From Virgibacillus oceani (lineage in GTDB: Bacteria > Bacillota > Bacilli > Bacillales > Amphibacillaceae), in the NCBI RefSeq assembly GCF_014638995.1, contig NZ_BMFR01000022.1, positions 1-50,018 of the forward strand: a stretch of DNA of 50,018 nt, in the 5' to 3' direction. Shown one piece after another: positions 16,426 through 26,058 of this stretch (position 1 is its first letter; every line of letters begins with the position of its first letter). The notes beneath the pieces were generated by a model that saw nothing but the letters and a program-made list of their open reading frames with translations, was not told where the DNA came from and searched no databases. The translations under genes were made by a program, and so were the position numbers.

Positions 16426-17388
16426 TTATGCACTAGCAGATGAAGCTGATGATTCAGATGTTTCGTCTGTGGGATTTTCATCGCCTGCATCTGTTTCGTC
16501 ATCCTGTGATTGGCCAGGATCCTCTTGCTCGGAATCATTTGGTTCTTCAGCATTTTCATCTGACGTTGCATCAGAATCCTCTGATACATCTGAGTCGTCA
16601 GCTGCATCTGTTTCATCCGTAGCTTCCGATTCTTCCGTTGAACTTGATTCCTCTGCTGCATTTGATTCATCCGTTGCTTCGGATCCATCTTCTTCAGATA
16701 AAGCACTGTCTAAACTGCTTAATGGCTGGTTAAAAAACGCTTCCGGATTCACTTCTTTTCCATCTTTACGTAATTCGAAATGGACATGTGTGCCGATATC
16801 CTTGCCAAATAAATTTTGACCAGCAGTTCCTACAACTTCACCTTGTTTCACTTCGTCGCCAGCTTTAACATTGACTTCGCCTAGACTAGCATAGTAGGTT
16901 GTTACTTCATTCTCATGCGTCAATTCTACAACATTACCTAAAAGCGGATCTTCTTTCACATTTGTAACAGTTCCACTTAATGATGCCATTACATCAAATG
17001 CTTCCCCATCGGCTTGTGCAATGTCAATACCTGTACTTTGATAGTATCGGTTGTTATAAAGGACAAGTGCAGCTTCCTGGTCCTTTTCGTCTGCGTTGTA
17101 ATCATAAAATTTAGTTACGATTTCTGCTTTATCTGGACTTTCTACAGGCATTTTAACTAGTTCCTGTTGACCAACTACAGTTTCTGCATCTTGATCTGCC
17201 GGGTTAGGTGTATAATCTTCTGTTTGCTCCTGTGCTTCATCCTGAACTTGGTTGTCCAAATTTTGATACCACACAACAACTGTCAAGAGAACAGCAGCTA
17301 CGGTCAAATACACCGCCGGGAAAAACCACTTCTTACGGAAAATGCGACTCCACTTATTTTTTGGAGTGCCGTTGTTTTCCTCTTTCAT
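16426..17388 (-). CDS. spoIIQ: Forespore membrane protein SpoIIQ (degenerate M23/LytM fold) with long acidic tail
   Basis: This is a 320-residue protein with a cytoplasmic N terminus, one membrane helix (about 24-40) and a LytM-like domain at about 110-220. Family knowledge: SpoIIQ, made in the forespore, binds SpoIIIAH across the intermembrane space during engulfment. The first zinc His of M23 enzymes is replaced by Ser118 (STGIDI), and the YAHL His by Ala168, while HVHFE (His201, His203) remains, so it should lack peptidase activity, like the B. subtilis protein. Unusually, residues 232-320 form a Ser/Asp/Glu-rich tail absent from the 283-residue B. subtilis protein. A sigma-F-type promoter lies directly upstream. 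Confidence 0.92.
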   Translation of the reverse strand: MKEENNGTPKNKWSRIFRKKWFFPAVYLTVAAVLLTVVVWYQNLDNQVQDEAQEQTEDYTPNPADQDAETVVGQQELVKMPVESPDKAEIVTKFYDYNADEKDQEAALVLYNNRYYQSTGIDIAQADGEAFDVMASLSGTVTNVKEDPLLGNVVELTHENEVTTYYASLGEVNVKAGDEVKQGEVVGTAGQNLFGKDIGTHVHFELRKDGKEVNPEAFFNQPLSSLDSALSEEDGSEATDESNAAEESSSTEESEATDETDAADDSDVSEDSDATSDENAEEPNDSEQEDPGQSQDDETDAGDENPTDETSESSASSASA

Positions 17389-17409
17389 AATCTCATCACC
17401 TCAACAACC

Positions 17410-17438
17410 ATTCTGATCAGAAAAATGAAAATCTATAC
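17410..17438 (-). promoter_or_regulatory. Sigma-F-type (forespore) promoter of spoIIQ
   Basis: On the minus strand GTATA (17434-17438) and GATCAGAAT (17410-17418) are exactly 15 bases apart. This fits the sigma-F pattern GTATA-N15-GGNRANAMT with two mismatches. The -10 element ends 21 bases before the spoIIQ ATG. It agrees with the known forespore expression of spoIIQ. Confidence 0.65.
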
Positions 17439-17569
17439 ATCTCAATAAAAAAATTTCTTGATTTTATGCATTTTTTAAGAATAGATGGGTAAATTAAAGG
17501 TTTAATCAGGCAAAAGGAGGGTTCTAACAAGGGGACATTATAGTTTACGAGAGTATTCCTTTATGCAAG

Positions 17570-17605
17570 AAAAAAAGAGTAATTTGACTATAAATCAAAT
17601 CACTC
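17570..17605 (-). terminator. spoIID terminator
   Basis: On the minus strand GAGTGATTTGA pairs with TCAAATTACTC (11 bp, one G-U), followed by TTTTTTT. It lies 12 bases after the spoIID stop. Confidence 0.85.
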
Positions 17606-17616
17606 TAAGGTAAGTC

Positions 17617-18783
17617 TTATTTAGCTACAAGCGTTGGTGCTGTTTCATTTATATCACTAATGGAAACGCCTTGGTAATAATATTTAACAATATCCTTGTA
17701 GCTTTTTCCTTCTTTGGCCATACCATTGGCACCATACTGACTCATACCGATTCCATGCCCATAGCCCTTTGTTTTAAAAATCAAATGATTACTTTTCTGT
17801 TCCATTGTAAAGTCAGTCGACCGCAAATCCAATTTTTCTCTAACCTCTCTGCCCGTAAAGGACTTTCCTGCAATATTCATTTCCCGAACCCGGTGATTAT
17901 CGGATCTCGTCATATTAACCGTTATATTTTCAGGCAGGTCGACACCCAGTCCCTTTTCAACCTGTTCTATGGATAGGATTTCCTGCTCTAAGAATTCTGG
18001 TGATTTCGTATCCCATGGGCTTTTAACACTTCGTAAATAAGGCAATTCATTTTCCCAGTAATCTTCTGAGTTCACCGTATAGCCATTGCTTGTTGAAAAA
18101 TATGCCGGTGAGATCGGTGCATTATTGTATGTTAGAATTTGCCCCTTTGTAGCAGCGACGGCCTTCTTAATTTTGTTCATATTTTTGGTATAGTCACTGC
18201 CCCATTTTTTACGAAGGTCCGCCTCATTATTATAAACCTGGTCATTAACTGTATCCGTGATATCTGACTTGTCAGAGGCACCCTGATGGAGCATATGGTT
18301 TACAATAAACGTTCTTGCCGCCAGTGCCTGAGCCTTTAATGCTTCCAATTCAAAATCAACAGGCATTTCACCAGACACAACACGGGATACATATGTCTCC
18401 AAAGGTACATTTTCAACCTGGTCCGAATTGGCACGCATAACAGCTACAGAGAATGGCGAATCTCCCAAACTGATTTCTACTTCTTTTGGTGCTTCTTCAT
18501 TTTTTACCGTTAATTCATCATCGTCATTCATATACGGCAACACGATTAATGTAGGAATAACAAGAATGATGGTGATTAGGATTGATACGAGCAGGATCGT
18601 TGGCATTTTCCAAGTCCCTGATCTCCTGTTCAGGCTCTTCAGGTTATGAAGTGCTGCAGGCTTATCCCGCTGCTTGGCAATCAATTTGTTTTGGTCGTAT
18701 ATCATGGGTTTCTTTCTTTTCATTGCCGTTTTCTTCTTTTTCCAAGCTTTGGGTACAGTTTTGTAGTACTTGTTCTTTTTCAT
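17617..18783 (-). CDS. spoIID: Stage II sporulation protein D (septal peptidoglycan lytic transglycosylase)
   Basis: This 388-residue protein has a Lys-rich cytoplasmic N terminus of about 60 residues, one membrane helix (61-84) and an outside SpoIID domain. Family knowledge: SpoIID cuts denuded glycan strands in the sporulation septum, with SpoIIP and SpoIIM, and drives engulfment. The catalytic Glu motif is SGEMPVDFELEALKAQALA (Glu139), and the C-terminal KGYGHGIGMSQYGANGMA is also conserved. It is about 45 residues longer than the B. subtilis protein, mainly in the basic N terminus. AAAGGAGG precedes the ATG by seven bases. Its terminator follows, so it is transcribed separately from spoIIQ. 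Confidence 0.95.
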   Translation of the reverse strand: MKKNKYYKTVPKAWKKKKTAMKRKKPMIYDQNKLIAKQRDKPAALHNLKSLNRRSGTWKMPTILLVSILITIILVIPTLIVLPYMNDDDELTVKNEEAPKEVEISLGDSPFSVAVMRANSDQVENVPLETYVSRVVSGEMPVDFELEALKAQALAARTFIVNHMLHQGASDKSDITDTVNDQVYNNEADLRKKWGSDYTKNMNKIKKAVAATKGQILTYNNAPISPAYFSTSNGYTVNSEDYWENELPYLRSVKSPWDTKSPEFLEQEILSIEQVEKGLGVDLPENITVNMTRSDNHRVREMNIAGKSFTGREVREKLDLRSTDFTMEQKSNHLIFKTKGYGHGIGMSQYGANGMAKEGKSYKDIVKYYYQGVSISDINETAPTLVAK

Positions 18784-19036
18784 TAGTCGCCTCCTTTAAT
18801 GGTGAATAGTGCTGGATTTACTGTTTGTTTTGGTGTTTTTTTATCTATCATTCCTACTATTAAACTTATACAGATTGTAAAAACAATAGAACTAGAAATG
18901 TGGTTTAGTTTTGAAAAAAGAGAGGGAATAGGGGGGCGATAATAGGTTGTCTCACGCGGGGCATTTCCGTTTAACATGCCGATTGTTTAACGGTGCATAA
19001 TTGGGAATGGCTGGGACAAAAAATTTTAGTCAAAAG

Positions 19037-19087
19037 AAATCCGAACCATGAATTCTTTCAATTAGAATTTGTATTAGTTCGGATATT
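19037..19087 (-). terminator. Terminator of the dpp-ykf operon
   Basis: On the minus strand AATATCCGAAC pairs with GTTCGGATTTC, with an inner pairing AGAATT/AATTCT type stem, followed by TTTTG. The gap 18784-19131 otherwise shows only the spoIID ribosome site, a poorly supported 64-codon open frame and AT-rich sequence. Confidence 0.65.
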
Positions 19088-19131
19088 CCTTTTTGGCTAT
19101 TCGAAATTTTTGCTGCTAATTACCCTTCCAA

Positions 19132-20139
19132 TCAGACCCTGGTTAATTGTTTAGTCAAATCCTTATTTTCTAATGTATCATCATACAAATGACAGGCAAC
19201 ATAGTGATTCTGACCGACTTCTTGCCACACTGGTTTTTTCATTGAACAAACTTCCATTGCCATTGGACAGCGTGTACGGAAAACACAGCCACTCGGCGGG
19301 TTAATTGGACTTGGCAGTTCACCTTGTAAAATAATCCGTTCCCGCGTTTCCTCAATATCCGGATCCGGAATTGGTATGGCCGATAGCAATGCCTGTGTGT
19401 ATGGATGTAACGGATTTTCATATAATTCTTCACTTGCGGTCAGCTCAACCATATTTCCTAAATACATAACACCGATACGGTCGGAAATTTGTTTGACCAT
19501 TGACAGATCATGGGCGATAAATAAGAACGTCAGACCTTTTTCAACCTGTAATTCCTTGAGCAAATTAACAACCTGGGCCTGAACCGATACATCAAGGGCT
19601 GAGATTGGCTCATCGGCAATGATAAAATTCGGGTTTAATGCTAAGGCACGCGCGATCCCGATACGCTGGCGCTGACCCCCGCTGAATTCGTGCGGATATC
19701 GATTAGCGTGATCACGATTTAATCCAACCTCTTCCAAAAGCTGGTACACGCGATCTAACTGCTCCCGCTTATTCTTGTATAATCCATGGACCTCCATAGG
19801 CTCAGAAATTACCTCTTTGACCGTTGATCTAGGGTTTAACGATGCATACGGATCCTGAAAAATCATTTGCATACTGCGGTAAAAATGGAATCGTTCCTTT
19901 TCGTTGAGTTCATGGACGTTTTTACCATCAAACAATACATCACCGTCTGTTTTATCATAAAGTCCCATAATCGTTCGTCCAATGGTTGACTTACCACAGC
20001 CGGATTCACCAACAAGACCGAACGTTTCACCTTTATTCACATGGAAGCTGACACCATCAACCGCTTGCAAAACACTGCCTTTTCCCATGTTAAAATATTT
20101 CTTTAATTCATGTACCTGTAAAATTTTCTCCTGGTCCAT
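19132..20139 (-). CDS. ykfD: Oligopeptide ABC transporter ATP-binding protein (OppF/YkfD type)
   Basis: This 335-residue ATPase has Walker [15 protein letters not shown], signature FSGGQRQR and Walker [13 protein letters not shown], and the peptide-transporter C-terminal extension with [17 protein letters not shown]. It energises peptide import at the inner membrane face, together with the DppD ATPase of the same operon. The ATG at 20139 starts two bases after the ykfC stop, with GGGGG seven bases upstream; the longer frame from 20181 would run inside ykfC. It is the last gene of the operon, as ykfD is in B. subtilis, and a terminator follows at 19037-19087. Confidence 0.93.
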   Translation of the reverse strand: MDQEKILQVHELKKYFNMGKGSVLQAVDGVSFHVNKGETFGLVGESGCGKSTIGRTIMGLYDKTDGDVLFDGKNVHELNEKERFHFYRSMQMIFQDPYASLNPRSTVKEVISEPMEVHGLYKNKREQLDRVYQLLEEVGLNRDHANRYPHEFSGGQRQRIGIARALALNPNFIIADEPISALDVSVQAQVVNLLKELQVEKGLTFLFIAHDLSMVKQISDRIGVMYLGNMVELTASEELYENPLHPYTQALLSAIPIPDPDIEETRERIILQGELPSPINPPSGCVFRTRCPMAMEVCSMKKPVWQEVGQNHYVACHLYDDTLENKDLTKQLTRV

Positions 20140-20141
20140 CC

Positions 20142-21092
20142 TTATTCCCCCACTCCTTGCCAATACCTGCTTGCAGCACAAAGTTCTTTCCCATATACGG
20201 TACCTTCTAGTTTAATGATTTCAATACCCTTACCAGTACCTGGCGAGTGAAGCATTTTTCCATCTCCATAATAGATTCCAACATGATGAAGGCTTCCTTT
20301 CCCCTCATCATATGCGAAGAAAATTAAATCTCCTGGCAGCAGCTGATTGAAGGGAACTGCAATCCCTTGCTCTGCCTGGTCACCGGCATCTCTCGGGATT
20401 TGATAGCCGTTTGCCTTTGACATGGTATAGCTGAACCCTGAACAGTCATACCCAAACGAACTCATTCCTCCCCAGAAATAAGCAAGCCCTAAATACTTTT
20501 CGCCAGCATTAACAATAGCCTTACCACCTTGCTTTTCTATACCTTCAGCAGAATTAAAAATGCTGACAGCGGGCCTTGGCAGAAACTGCTTGCCGTGTGG
20601 CGTCATTACTCCTACTCGCGTCTCGTTCTCCGAAACTACTGGCAGCATGGTCATATAGCTAAGCTTTAATAGTTTTTCGCCATCTTCCTTTTCAAGCCAT
20701 GCCTTATCATCAACTATAGCTGCTGTTTTTTCTTGCTGCCAATCTGTTTTGGAAACTTCCTTTAATTGATGGAGTGGTACCCAGCCGGGATATCCCCGTT
20801 TGTCTTTTATCGATTCCTGATCCGGGATTACAACATGTGCCCACCCATCTTTTATCTCCGTTATTAGTACCGCTTCCCCATAGAGTAATTGTGTCTGTAC
20901 ACGATTTTCTTCACACAATGCTAGTCTGGTTTCTGGGGTAAGTGCTTTCGTCCATTCGTCTATATTTGTAGGGTTTGTTGTTCCGGGCGAATCCATCTCT
21001 CTTGCGGATTCAGGATTAGTCCATACTGTTGCCACTTGTACCGACGCAACCCATAGCTTTTCTGGAAATTGATCAAACGTTTGTTTAACCAT
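20142..21092 (-). CDS. ykfC: Gamma-D-glutamyl-L-diamino acid endopeptidase (NlpC/P60)
   Basis: This 316-residue enzyme has SH3b-like regions in the first 180 residues and a C-terminal NlpC/P60 domain. The catalytic residues are visible: Cys217 (YDCSGFSY), His270 (HHVGIYYG) and His282 (MLHSPG). The spacings of 53 and 12 residues match those of characterised Bacillus YkfC. It cuts the bond between D-Glu and the diamino acid in free murein peptides carrying an N-terminal L-Ala. There is no signal peptide, so it acts in the cytoplasm after import by the operon's transporter. It lies 23 bp after ykfB. Confidence 0.94.
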   Translation of the reverse strand: MVKQTFDQFPEKLWVASVQVATVWTNPESAREMDSPGTTNPTNIDEWTKALTPETRLALCEENRVQTQLLYGEAVLITEIKDGWAHVVIPDQESIKDKRGYPGWVPLHQLKEVSKTDWQQEKTAAIVDDKAWLEKEDGEKLLKLSYMTMLPVVSENETRVGVMTPHGKQFLPRPAVSIFNSAEGIEKQGGKAIVNAGEKYLGLAYFWGGMSSFGYDCSGFSYTMSKANGYQIPRDAGDQAEQGIAVPFNQLLPGDLIFFAYDEGKGSLHHVGIYYGDGKMLHSPGTGKGIEIIKLEGTVYGKELCAASRYWQGVGE

Positions 21093-21115
21093 TATGTGCC
21101 TCCTTTAATGATGTC

Positions 21116-22213
21116 TTAATCGATACGGACATAGTCTTGGTGTACCGCTTTTATGCCTAAACCGGTTTTACCGCCCAAATCTATTGAACTACCTTTGTAT
21201 GTAATGCCACCCTCTATTAAATCGTCTGCAAGCATTAATGGCGCATCGAAATCATAGCGTGTAACATTTGGCTGGCTTGCGGCAAAATGGGCTGCTGCCG
21301 TTATGCCGATTTTCGTTTCAATCATGCTGCCTACCATGCAATCCACTCCATAAATTTGAGCCAGCTTGGCGATTTTAAGTGCTTGATGGATGCCGCCTGT
21401 CTTCATTAATTTAATGTTAATCAGATCTGCTGCTCTCATTTCCAATACTCGCTTTGCATCCATTGGTGAAAACACACTTTCGTCGGCCATTATCGGCGTA
21501 TCCGTATGATCTGTAACATATTTTAGCCCTTCAAGGTCATGTGCCTTCACAGGCTGTTCGATCAATTCGATATCCAGTCCAAGATCCTCCATTTGACGGA
21601 TCGCTTTAACCGCTCCTTTCGCATCCCATCCCTGGTTTGCGTCAAGACGAATGAATACATCACTGCCAATTTGCTCCCGAATTGCTTGAATCCGGGCTAC
21701 ATCTGTCTTTATTAAGTCTTTTCCTACCTTTACTTTTAAAACAGAAAAGCCATCGTTTACATACTGCTGTGCATCTTCGGCCATTTCCCCCGGACTGTTC
21801 ACACTAACGGTATAGTCGGTTTCAATTGTTTCATGGTAACCGCCAAGGAATTGTGCAAGCGGCATTCTTGCTTGTTGTGCAATGCAATCATAAAGCGCCA
21901 TATCAAGGGCTGCTTTAGCACTCGTATTTCCAACAGCTGCTGTCTGTATTTTTTCAAAAAGCTGTTCTCGGTATAACAACGACTCGCCGATTAACAGAGG
22001 TTTGAAAACTTCTGTCAGCATATAATCAACACTAGCTAAACTATCCCCTGTAATAACATGAGTCGGCGGTGCCTCTCCAAAGCCGATCACCCCATTATCA
22101 CACGTAACTTTGACGACGACAGATTCTGCAATGGTAACCGTGCGCAATGCAGTTTTAAACTGCTTTTTTAATGGAATTGCTGCTTGAAATGTTTCTATAT
22201 CCCTGATGTTCAT
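21116..22213 (-). CDS. ykfB: L-Ala-D/L-Glu dipeptide epimerase
   Basis: This 365-residue enolase-superfamily enzyme has the catalytic pair KVK (Lys160, Lys162), metal ligands Asp191, Glu219 and Asp244, and the second base Lys268 (INIKLMK). All sit at the positions known for B. subtilis YkfB. It epimerises L-Ala-D-Glu to L-Ala-L-Glu so that ordinary peptidases can use murein dipeptides. It acts in the cytoplasm between LD-carboxypeptidase/endopeptidase cleavage and final dipeptide hydrolysis. It is fourth from the promoter-distal end of the operon and full length. Confidence 0.95.
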   Translation of the reverse strand: MNIRDIETFQAAIPLKKQFKTALRTVTIAESVVVKVTCDNGVIGFGEAPPTHVITGDSLASVDYMLTEVFKPLLIGESLLYREQLFEKIQTAAVGNTSAKAALDMALYDCIAQQARMPLAQFLGGYHETIETDYTVSVNSPGEMAEDAQQYVNDGFSVLKVKVGKDLIKTDVARIQAIREQIGSDVFIRLDANQGWDAKGAVKAIRQMEDLGLDIELIEQPVKAHDLEGLKYVTDHTDTPIMADESVFSPMDAKRVLEMRAADLINIKLMKTGGIHQALKIAKLAQIYGVDCMVGSMIETKIGITAAAHFAASQPNVTRYDFDAPLMLADDLIEGGITYKGSSIDLGGKTGLGIKAVHQDYVRID

Positions 22214-22240
22214 CCACTCATTCCTCCAGCATGCAGGAAG

Positions 22241-23161
22241 CTACTTCACTCCTGCTTCAATTGTTAATGATTTTTTGTACGTCGATAGCATTGCCTGTAC
22301 TCCAAGTGGCACAGCAAAATGCGGCATGCAATGGCCTATTTTGAACCCGGACATCACTGGGCAGGACAGTTTGTCGAAATAATGATGAAAAACCTGCTCC
22401 AATGTCAGAGAAGGCTTTTCTTTCTTGGGCTTGGATTTGGCAAAATCGCCAATGATAATTCCTGCTGCATCCTTTAGTTTTCCCGCAAGCTTCAGCTGGT
22501 TAAGCATAGCATCAACACGATACGGCTCTTCTCCGATATCTTCCATAAGCACTAATTTCCCTCTTGTTTCAATTTCATGTGGTGTACCAAGTGTACTTAC
22601 AAGCAAAGACAAATTCCCGCCGACAAGTTCGCCGCTTGCTTCACCAGATACCATTACCTTTAATGATGATAGTTGTTCCGAATAATGAAGTCTTGTGGGA
22701 GTAAATAATTGCTGGAAAAGCTGTGCGGATAATTCGTCAAAATTGTCTTTTGCAACATCCGATTCAACCATTGGTCCATGAAATGTCACAAGCCCTGTTG
22801 CTTGACGGATCGTTGTATGGATATAGGTAATATCACTGTATCCCCAGATTATTTTTGGATTTTCTTCAACTAATTGGTAATCGATATCCGATGCAATTCT
22901 TCCAGTCCCATAGCCGCCACGGGCAAAAATAATCCCTTTAATACTTGGGTCGGCAATCATCTCATGAAAATCGGCAAGCCTCTGTTCATCTGTACCTGCT
23001 AAATAGCCGTATACTTCATCGATATGCCTGCCAAGCTTTACACGCAGTCCCAGCTGTTCAAAAAAACAAATACCTCGTTTTAAATCATTCATGTCAGGCG
23101 GGCTTGCAGGTGCAATAACCCCAATGGTATCTCCTTTTTGCAGACGTTCAGAAAGGATCAT
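22241..23161 (-). CDS. ykfA: Muramoyl-tetrapeptide LD-carboxypeptidase (S66, YkfA)
   Basis: This 306-residue S66 peptidase has the nucleophile region IIFARGGYGTGRI (nucleophile normally Ser in this motif of the family's next segment IIWGYSDIT) and the later catalytic Glu/His segments GELVGGNLSLL and KIGHCMPH. It removes the terminal D-Ala from cytoplasmic murein tetrapeptides. ATG 23161 is chosen because GAAGG lies eight bases upstream and gives the usual start MILSERLQKGDTIGVIAPA; an in-frame ATG at 23230 lacks a ribosome site. A 224-bp gap separates it from the binding-protein gene, longer than other gaps in the operon, and may allow lower downstream expression. Confidence 0.92.
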   Translation of the reverse strand: MILSERLQKGDTIGVIAPASPPDMNDLKRGICFFEQLGLRVKLGRHIDEVYGYLAGTDEQRLADFHEMIADPSIKGIIFARGGYGTGRIASDIDYQLVEENPKIIWGYSDITYIHTTIRQATGLVTFHGPMVESDVAKDNFDELSAQLFQQLFTPTRLHYSEQLSSLKVMVSGEASGELVGGNLSLLVSTLGTPHEIETRGKLVLMEDIGEEPYRVDAMLNQLKLAGKLKDAAGIIIGDFAKSKPKKEKPSLTLEQVFHHYFDKLSCPVMSGFKIGHCMPHFAVPLGVQAMLSTYKKSLTIEAGVK

Positions 23162-23385
23162 GAATTTACCTTCTTTCTTATGTACTTCAGTGAAATATGT
23201 ATGAATAGGAAAAGGACGGCCCACATACATATGCAGTGAGCCTTTCCTTTTCCCCCTGGCAATGCTCGGTTGTTAACTCGGGATTGCACTTATTGCGGCA
23301 AGAATTTGCACGATGATCTTCCAGTTTCCCACTGTCTTAATTTGGTTTGCGCATTCATTCCCCGTCATTGCGAGCTAATCCTAAA

Positions 23386-25023
23386 TTACTTTTTATCCGC
23401 CCATTTCAATTCTAAATATCCTACCGGGTGGCGAACTATACCAGTAATATCATCTTTATAAATATATACTTGGTTATAATAATGAACTGGGAAAATTGGC
23501 ATTTCTTCAGCTAATAGCTTTTCAGCTTTATACATGCTTTCCCAGCGTTTTTCTTCATCTGTCTCTGTTTTCGCTTGCTGGATTAATTTATCGTATTCTT
23601 CATTTGACCAGCCTGTACGGTTCATTGAAGAATCGGTTAGGAAGCTTTCCAGGAAGTTAACCGGATCACCGTAGTCAAATAGGAATGAACTGCGTGAAAG
23701 CTGATGCTTCAGTCCTTTTTGATCTTCAAGGAATACGTTCCACTCTGTATTTTCGAGCTTAACGTCCACCCCAAGGTTATCCTTGAACATACCTTGCATT
23801 GTTTCGGCGATTGCTTTATGCGCTTCGTCCGTGTTGTATGTTAACGTTACTGGCGGCAATTCATCATAGCCTTCTTCTTTCATGCCTTCTTCTAATAACT
23901 TCTTCGCTTCCTTAGGATTAAATGTAACAAGATCACCGTTTACTTCGCGGAAGTCCTTGCCATTTGGTCCAACAAACCCTGGAGAAACAAAGCCTTTCGC
24001 TGCTTCTTCTTTATTTTTTGTTACGAAATCAACAATATCCTGCTGATTGACTGCCAATGCGAACGCTTTTCTGATTTTTGCATTTTGGAAAGGTTCTTTT
24101 TCTACATTAAAGCGATAGAAATAAAGTCCTGCCTGATCTTCTACGATAACGTTATCTCCGTTAATCAGCTGTTCAGCCATGTCAGAAGGAATTTCCGTCA
24201 TATCCAGTTCATCACTTTCGAACATTTGATATTCTGTATTTGTATCGTTAACCATTGCCCAATGAATTTTATCAAGTTTTACAGTGTCTTTATCCCAATA
24301 TTGGTCATTTTTCACAAATACCATTTCACTATTATGCTTCCATGATTCAAGCTTGAATGGGCCGTTGGAAACGAATGAATCTGCCTCCGCATACCATTCT
24401 GGGTTTTCATTTGCAACCTTCTCGTTAACCGGGAAGAATGCTGGATTTGTAATAACATGCAGGAAAAATCCTGTTGGAGCTGTCAGTGTTACTTCAAACG
24501 TTTTTTCATCTACTGCTTTTACTGCAACATCATCTGCTGATCCCTCACCAGCGTTGTATGCCTCGCCGCCCTCGATAAAATAGCCAAGGAATGATGTTGA
24601 GAATGCATTGTCAGGATTTAATAATTGTTTCCAGGCATATACAAAATCGCCTGCTGTTACTGGATCGCCATTTGACCAATTCGCATTTTCACGGAGGTGG
24701 AATGTATAAGTTTTACCATCCTCTGAGATATCCCAGCTTTCGGCCATTGCTGGCTGCGGTTTGTCATCTTTGCCTAAACGGGTTAAGCCCTCCATTAGGT
24801 TGTTTAATGAAGTCCATGATACAGAGTCAAAACCTTCAGGCGGGTTAAACGATGTAGGCTCATCGCCATTATTCATGTAAAGCACTTTTTCTTCTGTTGT
24901 CTCAGTGCCCTCATCCGCCCCTCCTCCTTCATCATCTTTCTTGCCAGCACTTTCATTAGCTGTACACGCTGCTAAAACGATAACTGTTAGTGCTGCCAAC
25001 AGCAATAAAAGCCATTTTTTCAT
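23386..25023 (-). CDS. dppE: Peptide ABC transporter substrate-binding lipoprotein (DppE type)
   Basis: This 545-residue family-5 solute-binding protein has a signal peptide ending in the lipobox IVLAAC (Cys20), so it is lipid-anchored outside the membrane. The peptide-binding fold shows typical segments ETFEVTLTAPTGFF and YFWGG-free, OppA-like repeats such as AFALAVNQQDIVDF. In the matching B. subtilis operon DppE binds murein tripeptide and dipeptides. It lies 21 bp after the dppD stop. There is a long gap to ykfA but no obvious terminator, which fits high expression of the binding protein within a shared transcript. Confidence 0.93.
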   Translation of the reverse strand: MKKWLLLLLAALTVIVLAACTANESAGKKDDEGGGADEGTETTEEKVLYMNNGDEPTSFNPPEGFDSVSWTSLNNLMEGLTRLGKDDKPQPAMAESWDISEDGKTYTFHLRENANWSNGDPVTAGDFVYAWKQLLNPDNAFSTSFLGYFIEGGEAYNAGEGSADDVAVKAVDEKTFEVTLTAPTGFFLHVITNPAFFPVNEKVANENPEWYAEADSFVSNGPFKLESWKHNSEMVFVKNDQYWDKDTVKLDKIHWAMVNDTNTEYQMFESDELDMTEIPSDMAEQLINGDNVIVEDQAGLYFYRFNVEKEPFQNAKIRKAFALAVNQQDIVDFVTKNKEEAAKGFVSPGFVGPNGKDFREVNGDLVTFNPKEAKKLLEEGMKEEGYDELPPVTLTYNTDEAHKAIAETMQGMFKDNLGVDVKLENTEWNVFLEDQKGLKHQLSRSSFLFDYGDPVNFLESFLTDSSMNRTGWSNEEYDKLIQQAKTETDEEKRWESMYKAEKLLAEEMPIFPVHYYNQVYIYKDDITGIVRHPVGYLELKWADKK

Positions 25024-25044
25024 AAAACTTTTCCCCCTTGTTTT

Positions 25045-26058
25045 TTATTTTGCGGCTGAGGTAGCCAAAAGCTGTTTTGCCCTCTCATCCTGAAGCCAGC
25101 ATTCCACATGGTGTGTGTCTGAAAGCTCAGATTGGAAAGGATAAACTTTATCACACACCTCCATCGCAAACGGACATCTTGCTGTAAACGGACATCCCGT
25201 TGGAGGTGAGAATAAATCTGGTGGTGTACCATCAATTGGGGTCAGTTTCTCCCCTTTTAAGTCCAGCCTTGGAACTGATTTAAGCAATCCTTGTGTATAG
25301 GGATGCTCCGGCTGATAAAAAATTTCCCGTTTCGTTCCAACTTCGATTATTTTCCCAGCGTACATCACGGCAATTCGATCAGCGATTTTCGCCACTACTC
25401 CTAAATCGTGCGTGATTAATATAATCGAAACGCCGGTTGTATCCTGTATTTTTTCAAAGAGCTCCAGAATCTGGGCCTGAATCGTCACATCGAGTGCTGT
25501 TGTTGGTTCATCCGCGATTAGCAGCTCTGGTTCACAGATCAGCGCTATCGCAATCACAATACGCTGACGCATCCCTCCGCTAAATTGGTGCGGATACTGT
25601 TTCATGCGGACTTCCGGATTTGGGATACCGACTAAATCCATCATTTCCAGAGCTTTCTTTTTAGCGTTTTCACTTGAAATTTTATGATGCTGACGCAATC
25701 CTTCGATAAGCTGGCTTCCAATCGTTAACGTTGGGTTCAGCGCGGTCATCGGATCCTGAAATATCATCGAGATGTCTACACCGCGGATCTGCCGCATTTC
25801 TTTTTCTGTAAGTTTCGTTAAATCTTTTCCATTGAACAGGATCGACCCGTTGGAAATTTTACCTGGAGGATCGGGAATTAATCGCATAATCGCGTTTGAT
25901 GTAACACTTTTCCCGCATCCTGACTCACCAACAATCGCTAATGTTTCCCCTTTATTTAAATGAAAATTAACTCCACGCACAGCCTTTACGGTACCTCCAT
26001 ATGTCGTAAACGTGACATGGAGATCATTTACTTCAAGAATTTTTTCCAATAGTCCCAC
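25045..26058 (-). CDS. dppD: Dipeptide ABC transporter ATP-binding protein (DppD)
   Basis: This 337-residue ATPase has Walker [15 protein letters not shown], signature FSGGMRQR, Walker B LLIADEPTTALD and the C-terminal peptide-transporter motif GCPFTARCPFAMEVCDKV. It pairs with the second ATPase at the operon end to drive import through DppB and DppC. Its start follows the dppC stop directly (ATG next to the stop codon), so it is translationally coupled. It is full length, with no unusual features. Confidence 0.94.
   Translation of the reverse strand: MGLLEKILEVNDLHVTFTTYGGTVKAVRGVNFHLNKGETLAIVGESGCGKSVTSNAIMRLIPDPPGKISNGSILFNGKDLTKLTEKEMRQIRGVDISMIFQDPMTALNPTLTIGSQLIEGLRQHHKISSENAKKKALEMMDLVGIPNPEVRMKQYPHQFSGGMRQRIVIAIALICEPELLIADEPTTALDVTIQAQILELFEKIQDTTGVSIILITHDLGVVAKIADRIAVMYAGKIIEVGTKREIFYQPEHPYTQGLLKSVPRLDLKGEKLTPIDGTPPDLFSPPTGCPFTARCPFAMEVCDKVYPFQSELSDTHHVECWLQDERAKQLLATSAAK

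Noticed and set aside
14000..17000. Prophage remnant around the AimR-like gene
   Set aside because: No integrase, repressor, structural or lysis gene on either side; the flanking genes are normal sporulation genes.
18783..18977. 64-codon minus-strand frame overlapping the spoIID start (TAATG)
   Set aside because: No ribosome site and no recognised family; the region is better explained as the spoIID leader.
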